A DNA stretch of 7,516 nucleotides, taken from contig CAMDWF010000106.1 of the NCBI GenBank assembly GCA_945878795.1, forward strand, positions 1-7,516, read 5' to 3'. The notes below the pieces were generated by a model, which saw only the letters and a program-made list of their open reading frames with translations, was not told the DNA's origin and searched no databases. The position numbers and the translations under genes were made by a program. Source of the DNA: Synechococcus sp. UW140 (GTDB lineage Bacteria > Cyanobacteriota > Cyanobacteriia > PCC-6307 > Cyanobiaceae). Positions 3,969-7,516 of the stretch are shown here, in pieces. Numbering within the stretch: the first letter of the stretch is position 1; each line of letters starts with the position of its first letter.

Positions 3969-6446
3969 ATGGCCAGCACAACCAGTCGTGAAGCTGCTCT
4001 GGAGCGGCGCAAAGCGCTTACCAACGGCGGCAAGAAAGCCGAAGCTCGCTTCCATTCGGCCCCAGTTCGGGTCCGAACAGCTGCCGATGCCCGTGCCACC
4101 CGCACTGAGCCGGTCGCCCCTGTCCCTGCAACCCCTTCCCCAGCCAGCGCTGCCCCGGCGGCCGTAGCCGCCGCACCCGCCAGGGCGAGGGGGAGGGCGG
4201 CCAGCTCCGCCGCTTCGCGGCCGGCCCCGGACCTTGCCAGCCGGTCGGACGAATCCCGCCGCAGCCCCGCCCGGGCGATCCCCAATCCCAGCCGCGATTT
4301 GGTGTTGGCGCGCCGTGAGGCCCTATCCCGCCGCGGCAAGCGCGCCGACAATTCCCGCGATCGCACCCGCAGCGAAGTCGCTCGCCAGCAGCCCGCCGCA
4401 GCGACCGTTGTGGCCGTGGCTCCCCCGCTCGAAGTCAAAGCTGCAGCTTCCTCCCGTTCATTGAGCAGCAGCGCCGCCCGCAGCCGTAGCCAAACTGGAC
4501 GCAATGGCAACGCCTCCACTAATGCTGCCGCCAACGCCGCCGTAGAGCGACGCGCCACCGCCAAGCGTTCGGCCCAATACAACCCCAGCCGGGCCCTGGT
4601 CCTGGCCCGCCGTGAAGCCCTTTCCAAAAGGGGTAAATCGGCCACAACTCCCACCAGCACCACCGCTGCCGCCGTGGCACGCCAGGCCAATCCGGACCTC
4701 TCAAGTCGGGAACTGGCCCAGAAGGTGCGCGAACTCAAGAGCAAGGTGGGTTCGGCCGGCACGGCCCGTAGTGGCGGCAGTTGTCGTCCCTGTGGCCCCA
4801 ACCGCAACGGCGCCCGCTTGGCGGCCGCCGCCGAAGCCAGTTGGAAGGTGGGCCTGACCGAGACCAGCCAGGGCCAGACCGTCACCGGCACCCAGGCCAA
4901 CCGTTCCCCGGCCACCACGGGTAACGAAGCCGGAACCTGCCGCACGGTCACCGGCACCGAATACCTCGGAGCTGAGATTTTCAATACCTTTTGTCAGAGC
5001 GCTCCCTTGGGCACCCAGCCGGCCAAGGTGAGGGTCTCCGCCACCAGCCAGGGCAATCGCGTCACCGGCAACGAGGTCGGTCGCTCCGAGAAGGTCACCG
5101 GCGATGAACCGGGTACTTGCAAGCTGGTTACGGGAACCGAATACGTCTCCGCCAACCAGGATGGCGCCTGGTGCGGAACTTCCACTCCCGGACACCGCAA
5201 GGTAGGCCAAAGCCTGAGCGCTGGGGGCCAAAAAGTTTCGGGAGTCATGGTCGGCCGCTCCGAGCTAGTGACCGGCAATGAGAGCGGTTCGGGCCGTCAA
5301 CTCTCGGGAGATCAATACGTCGGACAGCAGAACCAGCTGCCTGGCAAGGCCCCCACCAAGGTCAGCCAGCTCCAAACCCTGCGGGGCACGGGGGTCACAG
5401 GTACAGCCGTCGGTCGCAGTGAAAGGGTCACTGGTGATGAACCGGGTTCCTGCCGCCTGGTCACCGGCGACGAATACGTCGGCAACCAGCAGTATCAGGC
5501 CTTCTGTGGCATCAGCGCTCCTGCGGAAGCGGCCAAGGTCGGCTTCAGCATCACCAACCGCAACCAGGTTGTCAGTGGCACCCGTACCGGCCGCTCCGAG
5601 CTGGTGACTGGCGACGAACCGGGCACCTGCAAGGCCGTCACTGGTACCCCCTACGCCGGTCTGGAGCAGGCCGGTGGCTGGTGCTCCACCGAGCAGGTGG
5701 ACAACGTGCGCCGTCGCACACCCGTACGCATGGGCACGGTCATGACCGGGATCCAACCGGGCATCGGCGGTGTGATGACCGGTGCCGATCGGGGAGCTTG
5801 TGAAGTGATCTCCGGCACCCAGTACATCGGTGGCGACCAAACCCGCGCCGTCTGTGGAGCCGCCCAGGAAAGTGATGCGGACTTTCCCCAGACCCTCGCT
5901 ACCCAGCCCTGGCAGGAATTCAGCGTCCAATCTCCGGCCCGGGTGGCCCAGGGTGAGCGCGATCGCAGCGGCTGTGTCACCGGCAGCACCTATGAGTTTG
6001 GCGGACGAGTCACGGGCCCCTTTGACATGGCCAATGACAAGGTGACCGGCACCGAGCAGTTCCGCTTCGATCGCCGTGGTCCTTCGGCCCCAGCCAATGC
6101 CCTTGCCGCCGGTGCGGCCCGGGGTGCCACCGCTGCCCTGGCTGCCGCGCCTGCGGCCAAGGTGGACCCCTCCGGTCGTCAGACCTCCAGGGTTACTGGT
6201 GCTGGCCAGTCTTCAGGTCTCTCCATCAGCGGCGATGACTGGAACCGGGGTAAGCATGTGACCGGCACTGAAGGGGCCTCCGCCCGCCGCCGCAACCCCA
6301 CCCGTCCAGGTCCGATCGCAGCGATGCCTGCCTTCCAGTCCAAACGCAATGAGGAACTTCCCGAACCCGTGAGTCGCATCACCGGGGCCAGTGGCAACAC
6401 CCTGGCTGGATCCCTGATCACCGTTTCTGGCGGCGCCCGGGGCTGA
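3969..6446 (+). CDS. csoS2: Carboxysome assembly scaffold CsoS2
   Basis: This 825-residue, Ala/Ser/Arg/Gly/Thr-rich, largely disordered protein is the scaffold of alpha-carboxysome assembly. Three regions are clear. The N-terminal region carries four short basic helices that bind Rubisco: about 6-23 (REAALERRKAL), 109-126 (RDLVLARREALSRRGKR), 208-225 (RALVLARREALSKRGK) and 247-262 (RELAQKVRELKSK), joined by low-complexity Ala/Pro/Ser linkers. Six middle repeats of about 50 residues run from 292 to 629, each with VTG/VSG triplets and, usually, two cysteines. The C-terminal region (650-825) holds further VTG motifs and ends in the shell-anchoring peptide ITVSGGARG. The length resembles full-length CsoS2B forms. 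A CRPCG motif lies at 272-276. The ATG at 3969 fits the family N-terminus, but the Shine-Dalgarno sequence is poor (GGGCGGA directly before the ATG). csoSCA starts 5 nt after the stop, suggesting translational coupling. The call is highly certain. Confidence 0.96.
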   Translation: MASTTSREAALERRKALTNGGKKAEARFHSAPVRVRTAADARATRTEPVAPVPATPSPASAAPAAVAAAPARARGRAASSAASRPAPDLASRSDESRRSPARAIPNPSRDLVLARREALSRRGKRADNSRDRTRSEVARQQPAAATVVAVAPPLEVKAAASSRSLSSSAARSRSQTGRNGNASTNAAANAAVERRATAKRSAQYNPSRALVLARREALSKRGKSATTPTSTTAAAVARQANPDLSSRELAQKVRELKSKVGSAGTARSGGSCRPCGPNRNGARLAAAAEASWKVGLTETSQGQTVTGTQANRSPATTGNEAGTCRTVTGTEYLGAEIFNTFCQSAPLGTQPAKVRVSATSQGNRVTGNEVGRSEKVTGDEPGTCKLVTGTEYVSANQDGAWCGTSTPGHRKVGQSLSAGGQKVSGVMVGRSELVTGNESGSGRQLSGDQYVGQQNQLPGKAPTKVSQLQTLRGTGVTGTAVGRSERVTGDEPGSCRLVTGDEYVGNQQYQAFCGISAPAEAAKVGFSITNRNQVVSGTRTGRSELVTGDEPGTCKAVTGTPYAGLEQAGGWCSTEQVDNVRRRTPVRMGTVMTGIQPGIGGVMTGADRGACEVISGTQYIGGDQTRAVCGAAQESDADFPQTLATQPWQEFSVQSPARVAQGERDRSGCVTGSTYEFGGRVTGPFDMANDKVTGTEQFRFDRRGPSAPANALAAGAARGATAALAAAPAAKVDPSGRQTSRVTGAGQSSGLSISGDDWNRGKHVTGTEGASARRRNPTRPGPIAAMPAFQSKRNEELPEPVSRITGASGNTLAGSLITVSGGARG
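3984..4755 (+). repeat. CsoS2 N-terminal Rubisco-binding repeats (four)
   Basis: Four basic amphipathic motifs recur within residues 6-262. Copies two and three (residues 109-126, DNA 4293-4346; residues 208-225, DNA 4590-4643) are nearly identical in protein (LVLARREALS-x-RGK) but differ at many synonymous positions, so they are held by selection rather than recent duplication. Copies one and four are more divergent. Known function in the family is multivalent binding at CbbL-CbbS interfaces. Confidence 0.75.
4357..4364. repeat. HIP1 palindrome (GCGATCGC)
   Basis: This exact octamer, in the csoS2 N-terminal region, is the core of the highly iterated palindrome that is over-represented in many cyanobacterial genomes. 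It supports a cyanobacterial origin. It has no known regulatory role. Confidence 0.7.
4842..5858 (+). repeat. CsoS2 middle-region repeats (six, about 50 residues each)
   Basis: Units begin near residues 292, 353, 410, 463, 523 and 583, with a consensus of the form KV-x-VTG-x(3)-GRSE-x-VTG-DEPG-x-C-x-VTG-x-EYV and a closing W/F-C-G. Units 2, 4 and 5 are the most alike; their DNA shares runs such as CGCTCCGAG and GGTGATGAACCGGG. Unit 1 has ATTGN in the second slot, unit 3 lacks both cysteines, and unit 6 uses MTG and ISG. This region contacts the shell in known alpha-carboxysomes. Confidence 0.85.
5959..5966. repeat. HIP1 palindrome (GCGATCGC), second copy
   Basis: A second exact GCGATCGC, in the start of the CsoS2 C-terminal region. 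Two copies in 7.5 kb exceed chance for an arbitrary octamer, though high GC raises the expectation. Confidence 0.7.
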
Positions 6447-6451
6447 TCGCG

Positions 6452-7516
6452 ATGCCCCCCCGCCGTCCAGCTGCCACCACGATCCGGGTTTTGGCTCCGA
6501 CGGCACCACGGCGGCGTGCCAACTCAGCCGGTGCCAGCGATCAGGTCCAATCCCTGACCGCCACTCCAAGCGCCCCTGCCGCCGCTGGGTCAGTGATTCC
6601 GCCAGCGCCAGTTCCGCCTGCTGCGCCAGTTCAAACCACTGCGCCAGTTCAAACCACTGCCCCAGTCCCTAGTCCCAGCACCCGCCTTGGGCCCCCGGCT
6701 GGCCCCATCCCCATCGCTGGATCAGCGCCGTTGGCCTCCAGTCGTTCCGGAGGGCTCCATCCCCTAAGTGATGGCGCCCGCAATGCCACCTTGCATGCCT
6801 ACGACGCCAGGGTCAAGGCAGCCTTCGACCGCATCGTGCCGGTGCTGCAGAAGCTTTCCGCCCTTCAGCACGAAAGCGACTTCATCAAGCAGGCCCAGGC
6901 CGTGGCCCAGGCCGAACTCGGTTACCCCCTGCCCCTGCCGATCCTGGAGCGGGCCTGGGTCACCCAGCTGGACATGCGCACCCTGTTTGCCTGGTGCGTT
7001 TTTGAAACCTACGAGCAAACCAGCGCTGCTTTTTTCGACCAAGATCCCCTTGGCGCCTGTCCTGGCAGTCCCGCCGCCGAAGCCTTCGACGCCTTTCTGC
7101 TTTCCTGTGGCTTCCACCTGCTGGATGTCACCCCCTGCGCCGATGGACGGCTCGCCCATGCCATCGCCTTCGCCCTGCGCTTGCCCTACAGCTCGGTGCG
7201 GCGTCGGCCCCATGCCGGTGCGTTGTTTGATGTCGAAAATACGGTGAATCGTTGGGTCAAGACCGAGCACAGGCGCTACCGGGAGGGCCGTCCCAATCCC
7301 GCCCATGAGGACACCCGCTATCTGAAGGTTGTTCTTTATCACTTCAGTTCCCGCGATCCCGCCCATGAGGGCTGTGCGGCCCATGGCAGTGACGATGCCG
7401 CCGCCGCAGCTTGCGGTCTGCAACGCCTCAGCGATTTTAAGCAGGCTGTTGAGAACAGCTTCTGTTGCGGGGCCTCCGTTGATCTGCTCTTACTCGGCAT
7501 CGACACCGATAGCGAT
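6452..7516 (+). CDS. csoSCA: Carboxysomal carbonic anhydrase CsoSCA (CsoS3), 3' end outside window
   Basis: The frame is open from the ATG at 6452 to the last base, giving 355 residues with no stop, roughly the first 60% of the protein. CsoSCA is the zinc beta-type carbonic anhydrase that turns bicarbonate into CO2 for Rubisco inside the shell. Residues 1-102 are a Pro/Ala/Ser/Arg-rich disordered tail. From HPLSD (103-107) a helical domain follows (YDARVKAAFDRIVPVLQKL), then the catalytic domain with CADGR at 229-233, matching the Cys-x-Asp-x-Arg of the Halothiobacillus enzyme (zinc Cys173, dyad Asp175/Arg177). YHFS gives His297 and HEGC gives Cys308, 11 residues apart like His242 and Cys253. 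RRYREG, ENSFCCGAS and LLLGIDTD are also family stretches. The start lies 5 nt after the csoS2 stop with only a weak CGGGG (6438-6442) ahead, suggesting translational coupling; the N-terminus MPPRR...APTAP resembles other alpha-cyanobacterial proteins. The missing second half cannot be judged. Confidence 0.95.
   Translation, partial: MPPRRPAATTIRVLAPTAPRRRANSAGASDQVQSLTATPSAPAAAGSVIPPAPVPPAAPVQTTAPVQTTAPVPSPSTRLGPPAGPIPIAGSAPLASSRSGGLHPLSDGARNATLHAYDARVKAAFDRIVPVLQKLSALQHESDFIKQAQAVAQAELGYPLPLPILERAWVTQLDMRTLFAWCVFETYEQTSAAFFDQDPLGACPGSPAAEAFDAFLLSCGFHLLDVTPCADGRLAHAIAFALRLPYSSVRRRPHAGALFDVENTVNRWVKTEHRRYREGRPNPAHEDTRYLKVVLYHFSSRDPAHEGCAAHGSDDAAAAACGLQRLSDFKQAVENSFCCGASVDLLLLGIDTDSD
6605..6676 (+). 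repeat. 18-bp tandem repeat in the CsoSCA N-terminal tail
   Basis: Two identical 18-bp units (6623-6640 and 6641-6658, starting GCGCCAGTTCAAACC) are flanked by degenerate copies at 6605-6622 and 6659-6676. They encode APVPPA, APVQTT, APVQTT and APVPSP. Exact identity of the two inner units, synonymous positions included, points to a recent slippage duplication that could vary between strains. Confidence 0.85.

Noticed and set aside
3905..4984. A 359-codon open frame on the - strand opposite the csoS2 N-terminal region
   Set aside because: It is a shadow of GC-rich, Ala/Arg/Ser-coding DNA. The product is low complexity (Leu/Ala/Arg), resembles no family, and the + strand gene is certain.
4842..5858. 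Periodic repeats considered as CRISPR or intergenic repeats
   Set aside because: They are about 150-180 bp apart, imperfect, in frame and explained by the CsoS2 protein repeats.
5265..5930. A 221-codon - strand frame opposite the CsoS2 middle repeats
   Set aside because: Its apparent repeats merely mirror the csoS2 repeats on the other strand.
6764..7423. Open frames on both strands over csoSCA (219 codons on -, 159 codons on + in another frame)
   Set aside because: The csoSCA frame starting at 6452 carries the family motifs and zinc ligands; the others are low-complexity shadows.

Overview
This window is the 5' part of an alpha-carboxysome (cso) operon with a bicarbonate-uptake module directly upstream, all on the + strand. 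The organism is almost certainly a GC-rich alpha-cyanobacterium of the Cyanobium/Synechococcus (cluster 5) type rather than a chemoautotrophic proteobacterium. The reasons are the gene order csoS1-cbbL-cbbS-csoS2-csoSCA with a single csoS1 ahead of form IA Rubisco, a CsoS1 and a CbbS that match the picocyanobacterial forms as remembered, and two HIP1 palindromes (GCGATCGC), a cyanobacterial genome signature, inside csoS2. High GC argues against most Prochlorococcus. The freshwater or brackish habitat suggested by an SbtA homologue is inference only.

Layout: 1-52 is leader sequence with a good Shine-Dalgarno site. 53-1042 encodes a short-form SbtA-family Na+/bicarbonate permease, followed 33 nt later by a small PII-like regulator of the SbtB/CPII type (1076-1357). 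A 187-nt non-coding stretch (1358-1544) holds a small hairpin, a weak promoter candidate and a perfect palindrome fitting the LysR-type TNA-N7-TNA pattern; it is the likely control region of the carboxysome genes. Then follow csoS1 (1545-1856, hexameric shell protein), cbbL (1919-3328) and cbbS (3481-3822), the form IA Rubisco subunits, csoS2 (3969-6446, disordered repeat scaffold) and csoSCA (6452 to beyond the right edge, carboxysomal carbonic anhydrase). The csoSCA frame is open to the last base and is truncated only by the window.

How it works together: SbtA raises cytosolic bicarbonate using the Na+ gradient, under control of the PII-like partner. Bicarbonate crosses the CsoS1 shell, CsoSCA converts it to CO2 inside, and CbbL8S8 Rubisco fixes it. 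CsoS2 ties Rubisco (N-terminal repeats) to the shell (middle and C-terminal regions).

No wholly new system is evident. The points most worth a second look are the permease/PII pair joined to the cso locus and its lower GC, the LysR-type palindrome in front of csoS1, strong conserved-looking hairpins in the unusually long cbbL-cbbS and cbbS-csoS2 spacers, a Pro-to-Gly change in CbbL next to the active-site serine loop, a cysteine-free third CsoS2 middle repeat, and a long repeat-bearing Pro/Ala N-terminal tail on CsoSCA.
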